A DNA stretch of 23,430 nt from Bacillota bacterium (lineage in GTDB: Bacteria; Bacillota; Clostridia; Lachnospirales; Lachnospiraceae): assembly GCA_023415595.1 (NCBI GenBank), contig JAEZJW010000036.1, forward strand, positions 1 through 23,430. The letters are read 5' to 3'. Numbering within the stretch: position 1 is the stretch's first letter; the number at the start of each line of letters is the position of its first letter. Positions 8,308-15,593 of this stretch are shown piece after piece. The position numbers and the translations under genes are program-made. The notes under the pieces were generated by a model. The model had not been told where the DNA came from, did not search any database, and worked only from the letters and a program-made list of their open reading frames with translations.

Positions 8308-8892
8308 ATGGAAAAAGAATTTTTCCCTGCAGGAAATATGCTCTATCCTATTCCTGCAGTTATGGTAAGCTGTGCAGAGATGGCTACAAAACCGAATATT
8401 ATTACAGTGGCATGGGCAGGTACGGTGTGCAGTAATCCACCCATGGTTTCCATATCGATCCGGAAGGAGCGTTATTCCTACGATATTATAAAGACAAGCG
8501 GAGAATTTGTAATCAACCTCGTGACAGAGGAGCTGGTTCAGGCAGCCGATTACTGCGGAGTCAGGTCCGGACGGGAGTTGGATAAATTCAAGGAAATGAA
8601 ATTGACACCGATGAAGGGGAAGCTTTCGATGGCACCGCTGATTGCGGAAGCCCCTGTGAACATCGAATGCAGAGTGAAGGAGATAATTCCGCTGGGATCC
8701 CATGATATGTTTCTGGCGGAGGTAGTTAGCGTGGCAGTAGATCAGCGCTATATGGATGATAAAGGGAAATTTCATTTGAATCAAACCGGACTTATTGTGT
8801 ATTCCCACGGGGAATATTACGGCTTGGGTAAATATATCGGAAAAATCGGCTATTCTGTACAAAAACCAAAGACGGGAAAGAAAAAAGTCTGA
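8308..8892 (+). CDS. flavin reductase family protein (FMN-binding split barrel)
   Basis: The 194-residue protein is of the DIM6/NTAB flavin reductase family. These bind FMN and usually reduce flavin with NAD(P)H or act as small flavoproteins. Family features are the N-terminal PxPAVMVSC segment, the ITVAWAGTVCSNPPMVSISI core and the GEFVINLVTEEL stretch, with the C-terminal YGLGKYIGKIGYS. I chose the ATG at 8308 because GGAGG lies seven bases upstream; a frame from 8227 adds an unrelated 27-residue extension without a ribosome site. It is divergent from the ferredoxin gene. The substrate is unknown. Confidence 0.88.
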   Translation: MEKEFFPAGNMLYPIPAVMVSCAEMATKPNIITVAWAGTVCSNPPMVSISIRKERYSYDIIKTSGEFVINLVTEELVQAADYCGVRSGRELDKFKEMKLTPMKGKLSMAPLIAEAPVNIECRVKEIIPLGSHDMFLAEVVSVAVDQRYMDDKGKFHLNQTGLIVYSHGEYYGLGKYIGKIGYSVQKPKTGKKKV

Positions 8893-8909
8893 AGGTAATC
8901 CTATGGCAT

Positions 8910-8947
8910 AATCACTCAGGGGCTGCTGAAACAGCCCCTGAGTGATT
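8910..8947. terminator. hairpin between convergent genes
   Basis: AATCACTCAGGGGCTG (8910-8925) pairs perfectly with CAGCCCCTGAGTGATT (8932-8947), a 16-bp G+C-rich stem with a 6-base loop. A T-rich stretch follows on the plus strand. It separates the flavin reductase gene from the metallophosphoesterase gene. Confidence 0.8.
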
Positions 8948-8950
8948 CGT

Positions 8951-9865
8951 TCATTTATTTTCTGATGCACGGTCAGCTTCAAAGTAATCTAATAACATTA
9001 CCGGTTGCTCCAGAACCTCCCTACCAACAAACAGGCTTCTGTCCGGCTTTATCATGATCGCCCATTTTACCAGCGATATGGTACCGTTTATGATTTCCAG
9101 CGCTGTAATGCTGCGAGGATGGACACAGCTACCGTCATTAAAATACAGGGGCTGCCCCGGTTTCGGGAAAACCGGCCTGTGCGTATGCCCGCAGATGATC
9201 ATCTGGTTCTCCTTTTTTGACCAATCCTCCAACCTTTTCTCTACGGTATATTTTAACTCATTATTCTTCGCTGCACTGGTCGGATCTCTAATCCCGATCA
9301 ATTCCAGGGGTTTCCAGAGGTATCTGACCAGAAAACGGGATAATCTCCAAAGCGTATCATTCAGAATATCTGCCTGATGACCATGGGTCAAAAGGATTTG
9401 ATAACCGGTATTTCCATAGCTCAGAACGATACCCTCAGGTATTACGATACCCGGAAATAGAGCGAGGCTTGATTTTAAGCTTTCACAATAAAAGGAATCA
9501 CATTTCGTTCGGGCATATTTCGGATCCCTTTTGACGATATCGTGATTGCCGTAAAGCATATAAAACCTACCGGCACGGTAGAATTGAGACATCAGCCAGA
9601 AGGCATCACTATGGGTCTGGATAATCAGATCGATACTTCGATTCTCCCATAGTTCATCACCGTCTCCAAGTTCTATATAAGTATAACCGCGTTCATAATA
9701 GAAGGTAAGTGCGGCAAAGAAAAGGTTCTGATTATCCGAGAAATTATCGGACCACCCTCCAATTCCTCTGTGGCAATCACTCATGATAACAATTCTTGAA
9801 TTATCATTAAATGGCAGTACGGCAGAGGAAGAGAGCACCTGGGATAAACGCTTCGAAGTAGACAT
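8951..9865 (-). CDS. calcineurin-like metallophosphoesterase
   Basis: This is a 304-residue dinuclear-metal phosphoesterase. The five motifs of the fold are present in order: Asp30-x-His32 in SDCH, GDGDE at about 67-71, GNHD at 106-109, HGH at 161-163 and GHTH at 226-229. Spacing resembles the UDP-diacylglucosamine hydrolase / serine-threonine phosphatase branch, but the substrate cannot be read from the sequence. The ribosome site GGGAGGG overlaps the end region of the upstream DUF4474 gene, and only 12 bases separate the two, so they form an operon and may be translated in a coupled way. Confidence 0.88.
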   Translation of the reverse strand: MSTSKRLSQVLSSSAVLPFNDNSRIVIMSDCHRGIGGWSDNFSDNQNLFFAALTFYYERGYTYIELGDGDELWENRSIDLIIQTHSDAFWLMSQFYRAGRFYMLYGNHDIVKRDPKYARTKCDSFYCESLKSSLALFPGIVIPEGIVLSYGNTGYQILLTHGHQADILNDTLWRLSRFLVRYLWKPLELIGIRDPTSAAKNNELKYTVEKRLEDWSKKENQMIICGHTHRPVFPKPGQPLYFNDGSCVHPRSITALEIINGTISLVKWAIMIKPDRSLFVGREVLEQPVMLLDYFEADRASENK

Positions 9866-9877
9866 GGATCACCCTCC

Positions 9878-10933
9878 CTATTCAACCTCTTGTTTTTTGA
9901 TAAATCCTTGAAGCTTATTGTAGGAATCGTATACCTCACGGGGTTTACCCATATTGAGGATCTGCCGGTACATATTCGGTGATTCGTTACGTACAATTTC
10001 AAGTTTATCCAGGGTGTCTGAGTAAGCCTCTGTCAGATAATGATAAGCTTCACAGAAGGATTTGTTATTCTTCTGCATCAGCTTCTCAATGATTTTCGTC
10101 CTGGTGACTGGCTGAGAGGTATGGGGGTTACTAAAACGGATCCAGACCCTCCTACCCCTGACTGCGAATTCCTCATCGGTATAACCTGCCTTCATTAATG
10201 CTTTTCCAAATACATAGGCCATCTGCCGGTCATAAAGATCCATAATGATATCCATGGATAGCTCCTCCGGCCAGGAGAATTCACCTAATTTAAAACCGGT
10301 AATCCACCAGTGGTATGCATTTCTCGTAAACAGAAGATTTCCGTTCTTACGGAAGGCAAAGGACATATTGATCCGGTCTTCATCCTTTAGGGCATAGTAA
10401 AAGGTACCATTAAATATCCCGGGGACATTTAAGTTGGGTCCTTTGGTGTAATACATACCGACCTCTCCTCCGGTATTCATTCCATATTGACCCTTCCAAA
10501 ATTCAATCAGGTATTTTACTCCGTTATATTCAAAAGGTATCGGTTCACAATCAATGATCATGCTTAGGGCGGCACTTGCCTCGTCATAAAGCCTGCAATA
10601 CCCGAAACTTCTCTGCCAGCCATTCATGAGCGAATAGAATAGATCCTGGACAGGTTCATAGGAAAACCCAAAGGGCTGTAAATCTTCATTTAATTCAGCT
10701 AAGCGTTCCGGGTTGGTCCCAATGACATCCGTAATCGGACGCGTTACTTTTTTCTCCTGTTCTTTCTTCCTTCTCTTTTTAGCTCTCTTTTTCCTGGCTC
10801 GTGGGTAGAATAATGAAGTAAAGAACAATAGCAGCATAAGACCAATGATAGTCAACACCTTATTTTCCAGATAAAATGCCCATAGGGCAGAAGCACTGAC
10901 AATCCCGGCTATTTCTGCCGGTAAAGATAGCAT
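9878..10933 (-). CDS. DUF4474 domain membrane protein
   Basis: The 351-residue protein has hydrophobic segments in the first ~45 residues, a very basic stretch (RARKKRAKKRRKK) and a DUF4474 domain. The domain is recognised by FSYEPVQDLFYS, WQRSFGYCRLYDEA and LIEFWKGQYGMNTGGEVG. The function of DUF4474 is not known. I prefer the ATG at 10933 because GGGAG lies eight bases upstream; a frame from 10966 adds 11 residues that cover this ribosome site. It is the first gene of a two-gene operon with a metallophosphoesterase. The basic stretch after the helices suggests that the domain is cytoplasmic. Confidence 0.82.
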   Translation of the reverse strand: MLSLPAEIAGIVSASALWAFYLENKVLTIIGLMLLLFFTSLFYPRARKKRAKKRRKKEQEKKVTRPITDVIGTNPERLAELNEDLQPFGFSYEPVQDLFYSLMNGWQRSFGYCRLYDEASAALSMIIDCEPIPFEYNGVKYLIEFWKGQYGMNTGGEVGMYYTKGPNLNVPGIFNGTFYYALKDEDRINMSFAFRKNGNLLFTRNAYHWWITGFKLGEFSWPEELSMDIIMDLYDRQMAYVFGKALMKAGYTDEEFAVRGRRVWIRFSNPHTSQPVTRTKIIEKLMQKNNKSFCEAYHYLTEAYSDTLDKLEIVRNESPNMYRQILNMGKPREVYDSYNKLQGFIKKQEVE

Positions 10934-10964
10934 AAAATCAACTCCCTTCATAATGCTATATATC

Positions 10965-10994
10965 ATAATATTCTGGGAGGCATGCAGTTGTTAA
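10965..10994 (-). promoter_or_regulatory. predicted promoter of the DUF4474 operon
   Basis: On the minus strand TTAACA (10994-10989) and TATTAT (10970-10965) are 18 bases apart, giving a leader of about 25 bases. It overlaps a promoter-like sequence on the other strand (10988-11017). Confidence 0.4.
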
Positions 10995-11017
10995 AATATT
11001 TTACTAGTAATTATAAA
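10988..11017 (+). promoter_or_regulatory. possible promoter of a candidate small RNA
   Basis: TTGTTA (10988-10993) and TATAAA (11012-11017) are 18 bases apart on the plus strand. Transcription from here would run into the orphan terminator at 11130-11157. The match is moderate in an AT-rich region. Confidence 0.35.
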
Positions 11018-11023
11018 GCTGTC

Positions 11024-11157
11024 TCCGAGAAAAAAGCATAAAATATATGCTTAGCAGAATTTCGAGTCGATTTGCGCCAAAATATGCTTTTCTTAGCATA
11101 TTTTGTGTACATCGGTTCGTAAGAACCGCAGTGACTGAATAGTCACTTTTTGTGTTT
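11024..11157 (+). ncRNA. candidate structured small RNA, about 135 nt
   Basis: The gap between the DUF4474 and mrp genes holds a plus-strand hairpin series with no gene in front of it: GCATA/TATGC near 11037, a perfect 10-bp AAAATATGCT/AGCATATTTT stem (11079-11104), CGGTTC/GAACCG (11113-11128) and a terminator hairpin with T-run (11130-11157). The mrp promoter starts only after this terminator, so the terminator is not a leader of mrp. A promoter-like sequence lies upstream. No open frame with a ribosome site is present, and I recognise no known RNA family. Confidence 0.42.
11130..11157 (+). terminator. rho-independent terminator without an upstream gene
   Basis: AGTGACT-GAAT-AGTCACT (11130-11147) is followed by TTTTTGTGTTT. 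It points along the plus strand, where no coding gene precedes it. Confidence 0.75.
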
Positions 11158-11168
11158 GATAGGGAACA

Positions 11169-11196
11169 TTGACATATAATAAAAAAAGCATATAAT
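11169..11196 (+). promoter_or_regulatory. mrp: near-consensus sigma A promoter of mrp
   Basis: Perfect TTGACA (11169-11174) and perfect TATAAT (11191-11196) are separated by 16 bases. The ATG at 11195 lies inside the -10 box and cannot be the translation start. Confidence 0.85.
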
Positions 11197-11239
11197 GAGT
11201 AGAAACAGAAAGAATCACATTGAAATAAAGGAGAAAACT

Positions 11240-12076
11240 ATGAGCGATAATTGTAATTCTGATTGCAACTCCTGCGGAGCAGACTGTGCCAGCAGAAAAG
11301 ATAAGAAGGTGGATTTCAGCCTTCAGCCCCATGAAATGAGCAGTATTAAGAAGGTAATCGGTGTTGTCAGCGGTAAGGGCGGTGTCGGTAAATCCCTGGT
11401 TACTTCATTGTTAGCAGTTACAATGAACAGGAGAGGCTATCACAGTGCCATTCTGGATGCGGATATCACCGGCCCGTCCATTCCTAAAGCCTTCGGACTG
11501 AAGGAGAAGGCTCAGGGAAATGAGTTGGGGTTATTTCCGTCAAAAAGTAAAACAGGTGTGGATATTATGTCCATTAACCTGCTGCTGAATAATGAGACAG
11601 ATCCGGTGGTCTGGAGAGGTCCGATCATAGCAGGAACAGTGAAGCAGTTCTGGACTGATGTTATCTGGAGTGATGTGGATTTTATGTTTGTGGATATGCC
11701 GCCGGGAACCGGTGATGTTCCTTTAACGGTATTTCAGTCACTGGCAGTGGATGGAATTGTCATCGTTACCACGCCGCAGGAGCTCGTCTCCATGATTGTC
11801 GGGAAAGCAGTGAAAATGGCTGAGATGATGAATATTCCGATCCTTGGTATCGTCGAGAATATGTCATACTTCAAGTGCCCGGATTGCGATAAGGAGTATC
11901 AGATCTTCGGCGAGAGCCATATTGAAGAGACTGCGAACAAGCACAATATACCCGTATCTGCCAAGCTTCCGATCGATCCGAAATTTGCGGCCGCCTGCGA
12001 TAAGGGCATGAATGAGCTGTTTGAAGCGGATCATCTGGACCAGTTGGCGGACTATCTGGTTACTCATATAGAATAA
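11240..12076 (+). CDS. mrp: Mrp/NubP-type iron-sulfur cluster carrier ATPase
   Basis: This is a cytoplasmic P-loop ATPase that carries [4Fe-4S] clusters to target proteins. The 278 residues start with a cysteine cluster (Cys5, Cys9, Cys12, Cys16), followed by the deviant Walker A GKGGVGKS (45-52), the DADITGPS switch region, FVDMPPGTGD and the cluster-binding CPDC (Cys213, Cys216). I chose the ATG at 11240 because AAAGGAG precedes it and because the longer frame would begin inside the promoter -10 box. It is transcribed alone: its own promoter precedes it and a large foldback follows it. Fe-S client proteins could include the ferredoxins in this window, but that is only proximity. Confidence 0.93.
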   Translation: MSDNCNSDCNSCGADCASRKDKKVDFSLQPHEMSSIKKVIGVVSGKGGVGKSLVTSLLAVTMNRRGYHSAILDADITGPSIPKAFGLKEKAQGNELGLFPSKSKTGVDIMSINLLLNNETDPVVWRGPIIAGTVKQFWTDVIWSDVDFMFVDMPPGTGDVPLTVFQSLAVDGIVIVTTPQELVSMIVGKAVKMAEMMNIPILGIVENMSYFKCPDCDKEYQIFGESHIEETANKHNIPVSAKLPIDPKFAAACDKGMNELFEADHLDQLADYLVTHIE

Positions 12077-12079
12077 GAA

Positions 12080-12279
12080 GTGCGCCCCTGTTTATAGGGA
12101 TATGGGCAGCACCATAAAACAAGCGGGGTTTCGGGGGTTGCTGCATGCGTTTATTACGTTTCGCTCCTTCCTAATAGTAGCGTCGGTCGCTCGCGAAACG
12201 AACTAGCCTGCAGCAACCCGCTCGAAAATTGGCTAATCGTTTTACAGTATCTGCCCATACCCAATAAACTAGGGCGCGC
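12080..12279. repeat. second foldback element, about 200 nt
   Basis: A long interrupted palindrome fills most of the 349-base gap after mrp. The outer arms are 12080-12109 and 12251-12279; they share GCGCCC, GTTTAT, GGG and TATGGGCAG blocks in register. Inside, TAAAAC at 12115 pairs with GTTTTA at 12239, TTTCG at 12129 with CGAAA at 12223, GGTTGCTGCATGC (12136-12148) with GCCTGCAGCAACC (12206-12218) with one mismatch, and CGTTTCG at 12157 with CGAAACG at 12194. No T-run follows, so it is not a typical terminator. It is not similar in sequence to the element at 7604-7846. Confidence 0.75.
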
Positions 12280-12326
12280 TAACTAACAATATGGTAATAT
12301 TTGACACCAGATTATCCCCGACAAAC

Positions 12327-12355
12327 TTGACTTTTTATCCTTCAGGTATTAAGAT
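12327..12355 (+). promoter_or_regulatory. predicted promoter of the NusG_II/Gx/tdk operon
   Basis: TTGACT (12327-12332) and TAAGAT (12350-12355) are separated by 17 bases. The leader of about 64 bases contains a TGTAT/ATACA inverted repeat. Confidence 0.6.
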
Positions 12356-12425
12356 ATTGAATGTATGCTTATCAAACTGAGGATACATAGCAAGATAACT
12401 GTTATTTAAGTACTGGAGACTCTGC

Positions 12426-12791
12426 ATGAAAAAAAACGATAAAATATTAATAGCCGTCGTACTGCTGCTAGGAGCCATCACCTGGCTGCTCATAGCATTT
12501 ACGAAGCAGGAGGGCAGTAGAGTAAGGGTTACCGTGGACGGCAAGGAATATAAGGAGTTCAGTCTGAATCAGGACACCTCCTATACCGTTGAGTTGGAGA
12601 ACGGGGAATGGAATACCTTTGTTATAAAGGATGGTCATGTAGATATGACCGAAGCCAGCTGTCCCGATAAGATTTGTGTTCATCATAGTGACATCAGTTA
12701 TAATCATGAAACAATCGTATGTCTGCCAAATAAGGTGGTTCTTCAAATCATTGACGGCGAAGAAAATGATGTGGATGCAGTAGCCAAGTAA
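12426..12791 (+). CDS. NusG domain II-containing membrane protein
   Basis: The 121-residue protein has one N-terminal hydrophobic helix (about 7-26) and an extracytoplasmic NusG_II domain. The family signature with two cysteines is visible as ASCPDKICVHH, followed by ISYNHETIVCLPNKVVLQI. GGAG lies seven bases before the ATG. In many clostridia this protein is encoded next to a Gx transporter and sometimes to flavin transferase or polyprenyl synthase genes; only the Gx transporter is here. Its biochemical role is not established. Confidence 0.87.
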   Translation: MKKNDKILIAVVLLLGAITWLLIAFTKQEGSRVRVTVDGKEYKEFSLNQDTSYTVELENGEWNTFVIKDGHVDMTEASCPDKICVHHSDISYNHETIVCLPNKVVLQIIDGEENDVDAVAK

Positions 12792-12813
12792 TTTAACGAC
12801 TAAAGGAGTATGC

Positions 12814-13311
12814 ATGAAATCTAAGAAAATAGCAACCTATGGACTCTTGATTGCGTTAGCATTCATTTTCAGTTATATTGAGAGCCTATTCCCAATGCCT
12901 TTTGGCGTACCGGGAATGAAGCTTGGACTGGCAAACCTGGTGGTCATCTGTGCATTATACGGAATGGGTTGGAAGGATGCATTCGTTCTGTCCGTCATCC
13001 GTATCCTTCTGGTGGGCTTCACCTTCAGAGATCCCAATACAATGCTTTTCAGCCTTGCCGGAGGGATTCTTAGCTGGCTGATGATGGTAATTTTTCAGAA
13101 ATCAAAGATGTTCAGTATGGTAGGAGTCAGCATTATCGGCGGAGTTTCCCATAATATCGGGCAGATAGCCGTTGCAATCGTTTACGTGAGCAATGCCAAT
13201 CTGGTTTACTATCTGCCGGTGCTGTTGGTCTTCGGTGCAGTAACAGGGACGCTGATCGGTATCTTAGGCTCTATGATAGTGAAGAGACTGAAGAGGATTA
13301 TGACTGCTTAG
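12814..13311 (+). CDS. Gx transporter family protein (HepI-like)
   Basis: The 165-residue integral membrane protein has about five hydrophobic segments and glycine-rich motifs (PFGVPGMKLGLANLVV, SLAGGILSW, GGVSHNIGQI). It is of the family annotated as heptaprenyl diphosphate synthase component I or Gx transporter. The fold resembles the S-components of ECF vitamin transporters, so substrate uptake is more likely than prenyl synthesis; the substrate is unknown. AAAGGAG is five bases before the ATG, and the gene starts 22 bases after the NusG_II gene. Confidence 0.85.
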   Translation: MKSKKIATYGLLIALAFIFSYIESLFPMPFGVPGMKLGLANLVVICALYGMGWKDAFVLSVIRILLVGFTFRDPNTMLFSLAGGILSWLMMVIFQKSKMFSMVGVSIIGGVSHNIGQIAVAIVYVSNANLVYYLPVLLVFGAVTGTLIGILGSMIVKRLKRIMTA

Positions 13312-13361
13312 GCAAGCAATGCTGGTAGAATAAATTTTATAAGTGGTACGGAGGATGGCGT

Positions 13362-13940
13362 ATGGCAAAATTGTATTTTAAATACGGGGTTATGGGAAGC
13401 TCTAAGACAGCGCAGGCATTGATAACAAAGTTTAATTATGAAGAACGAGGCATGACCGTATGGCTGGTGAAACCCCAGATTGATAACAGGGACGGAGAGC
13501 ATCTGATCAAATCCAGAATCGGTCTGTCCGCAACTGCGTATGAACTGCCGTATCATGAGAATGTTTATGAAACCTTTCGGGGATTAAATCAGAAGATCGA
13601 TGTTATCATCGTGGATGAGGCCCAGTTCTTATCGGAGGAACAGGTGGATAAGCTTGCCCTGATCGTTATTGATTATAATGTTCCTGTCATCTGCTTCGGA
13701 CTCAGGACGGATTTTAGGACAAAGACCTTCCCCGGAAGTAAAAGACTGCTGGAAATCGCCGACTCTATCACAGAGATCAAGACCATCTGCTCCTGCGGCA
13801 AGAAGGCTACCGTTAATGTCAGGATGGATTCTAAGGGCAGGATCATAACAGAAGGAGAACAGATTTTGATTGGAGGCAACGATACTTATACCCCGATATG
13901 CTATCAATGCTATATCGAGGGCTTGAAGAGCCAGGAATAA
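13362..13940 (+). CDS. tdk: thymidine kinase
   Basis: This enzyme phosphorylates thymidine with ATP in the salvage pathway. The 192 residues match the TK1-like type. The P-loop is GVMGSSKT (9-16), with serine where glycine is usual in GxxxSGKS/T. The DEAQF motif carries the catalytic Glu86. Four cysteines of the structural zinc site are present (Cys143, Cys145, Cys180, Cys183), as is the lasso segment to GGNDTYTPICYQC. GGAGG is seven bases upstream of the ATG. It is the third gene of the operon and is followed by a terminator. The next operon is a nucleoside-type importer, which fits a salvage role. Confidence 0.93.
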   Translation: MAKLYFKYGVMGSSKTAQALITKFNYEERGMTVWLVKPQIDNRDGEHLIKSRIGLSATAYELPYHENVYETFRGLNQKIDVIIVDEAQFLSEEQVDKLALIVIDYNVPVICFGLRTDFRTKTFPGSKRLLEIADSITEIKTICSCGKKATVNVRMDSKGRIITEGEQILIGGNDTYTPICYQCYIEGLKSQE

Positions 13941-13975
13941 GCCTGTGGATGAAATGAATATTTAATTAAAAATGA

Positions 13976-14006
13976 AAATATGTAGGTTCCCCTACATATT
14001 TTTTTT
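13976..14006 (+). terminator. rho-independent terminator after tdk
   Basis: AAATATGTAGG (13976-13986), a TTCC loop and CCTACATATTT form the hairpin, which runs into a T-run ending at 14006. It closes the NusG_II/Gx/tdk operon. Confidence 0.9.
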
Positions 14007-14127
14007 AAACCATGGAATGACTAATACGGTAAAGATTCTGCACAGAAAAACACGAATTGCATATTAATTCAGGATTCCTGACAGTTTAATCATTTAATTT
14101 ATTTTAACAATATTTTGTAGTAAACAG

Positions 14128-14155
14128 TTGAAATATCCGGCAGATTTAGTATAAT
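14128..14155 (+). promoter_or_regulatory. predicted promoter of the BMP/ABC operon
   Basis: TTGAAA (14128-14133) and a perfect TATAAT (14150-14155) are 16 bases apart. The leader of about 37 bases is too short for a purine riboswitch. Confidence 0.7.
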
Positions 14156-14199
14156 TAGTATGACGGTTCGTTTACCGAAAAAATGTAGGAGGAAGAGAT

Positions 14200-15456
14200 A
14201 TGAAAAAAATTATAGCATTATTGTTAGTTCTAATTCTGTCATTAGGTTTATTAGCAGCTTGCGGCAGCAAAGAAGACAATAAGGACAATTCAAAGGGAAA
14301 TACCACAGAGCAGAAAGATGATACTACAAAGACTGATGACACCAAGAAAGATGAAACCAAGAATGAGCCCGCACCCGGTAACGCAGGTGATGACGGCAAA
14401 TTTGAGATCGCTTTGATCACGGACAAGGGTAACATCGATGACAAGTCCTTCAACCAGGGCGCTTGGGAAGGTGTTGTAGAATTTGCAACAACGAATAATG
14501 TTTCCCATCAGTATTATAAGCCGGAAGAGGCTTCCGATGCAGGTTACCTCGCAGCGATCGACCTTGCAGTGCAGGGCGGTGCGAAGGTTATCGTAACACC
14601 CGGTTTCCTGTTTGAGGTTCCGATCTATGAAGCTCAGACAAAGTATCCCGATGTAAAGTTCATTCTGTTGGATGGAGCACCTCATACTGCTGATTACGCA
14701 ACCTTTGAGACAAAGGCAAACGTAGCAAGCGTTATGTATGCGGAAGAAGAGTCCGGTTATCTGGCTGGCTATGCTGCTGTTAAGGATGGAATGAAGAAGC
14801 TCGGTTTCATGGGCGGTATGGCAGTTCCTGCAGTACAGGCATTCGGTTATGGTTACTTACAGGGTGCACAGGATGCAGCTGCTGAATTAGGACTTGCAGA
14901 TGGTGATGTATCCGTAACTTACCACTATACCGGTAACTTCGAAGAGAATGATACCAACAAGGCAACTGCAAAGACCATGTATCAGGAAGGTACAGAAGTG
15001 ATCTTTGCCTGCGGCGGTTCTGTAGGTAAGAGTGTTATGGCAGCGGCTTCCGAGTCCGGCACTAAGGTTATCGGTGTTGACGTTGACCAGAGATACGACA
15101 GTGATACAGTAATCACTTCCGCAACAAAGGGTCTTGGAGCATCTGTTATCCAGGTTCTTGAGTCCATCTATAAGACAAATGCCTGGGACACCTATGCAGC
15201 TAAGACAACGTATTTCAATGCTACAAATAATGGCGTAGGACTTCCTACCGCAGTAATCGGTGATGCAGCTGCGAATGCATTTGACAGATTTGCATCCTTT
15301 GATAAGGCTGCATATGATACAGTATTCGCAAAGCTTGTTAATGGAAGCGTAGATCCTCTTCGTACCATCACTGTTGCTGATGCCAGCGGTGTTGCTACTG
15401 CTGAAGAGCTTGTAAGCGGACTGAAATTAACAAAGGTAGCTGTTGAGGTTAGATAG
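14200..15456 (+). CDS. BMP-family (PnrA-like) ABC transporter substrate-binding lipoprotein
   Basis: This is the extracellular binding protein of the importer encoded by the next three genes. The 418 residues begin with a lipoprotein signal ending LLAAC, with Cys21 as the lipidated residue. An Asp/Lys/Thr-rich linker follows to about 65, then the BMP domain. The family signature is ALITDKGNIDDKSFNQGAWEGV, followed by GTEVIFACGGSVGKSVM and IGVDVDQ. Relatives bind purine or other nucleosides (PnrA, NupN); a riboflavin-binding branch (RfuA) is also known, so the ligand is not certain. The ribosome site is AGGAGG. A terminator separates this gene from the ATPase gene, which should make the binding protein more abundant than the membrane parts. 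Confidence 0.92.
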   Translation: MKKIIALLLVLILSLGLLAACGSKEDNKDNSKGNTTEQKDDTTKTDDTKKDETKNEPAPGNAGDDGKFEIALITDKGNIDDKSFNQGAWEGVVEFATTNNVSHQYYKPEEASDAGYLAAIDLAVQGGAKVIVTPGFLFEVPIYEAQTKYPDVKFILLDGAPHTADYATFETKANVASVMYAEEESGYLAGYAAVKDGMKKLGFMGGMAVPAVQAFGYGYLQGAQDAAAELGLADGDVSVTYHYTGNFEENDTNKATAKTMYQEGTEVIFACGGSVGKSVMAAASESGTKVIGVDVDQRYDSDTVITSATKGLGASVIQVLESIYKTNAWDTYAAKTTYFNATNNGVGLPTAVIGDAAANAFDRFASFDKAAYDTVFAKLVNGSVDPLRTITVADASGVATAEELVSGLKLTKVAVEVR

Positions 15457-15500
15457 TAGTCACTATAAAGTATAGCAGACATATTGTCCAAGCCTAAACC

Positions 15501-15534
15501 TAAGGGGAAAGATGATTGTCTTTCCCCTTATTTT
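15501..15534 (+). terminator. terminator inside the ABC operon (attenuating)
   Basis: TAAGGGGAAAGA (15501-15512) pairs with TCTTTCCCCTTA (15519-15530) in a perfect 12-bp stem, followed by TTTT. I found no good promoter between it and the ATPase gene, so downstream genes probably rely on read-through. Confidence 0.82.
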
Positions 15535-15593
15535 AAAATCATAAGATAGGTTGACCAACTTTAAATTGTTTCGAAGGAAATTATAATAACTTT

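Noticed and set aside
8251..8982. 243-residue open frame on the minus strand opposite the flavin reductase gene
   Set aside because: It has no ribosome site, an implausible composition rich in His, Cys and Arg, and it covers a clear family protein on the other strand and the terminator hairpin.
12080..12279. Ordinary rho-independent terminator of mrp
   Set aside because: There is no T-run after the structure and it is far longer than a terminator; classed as a foldback element instead.
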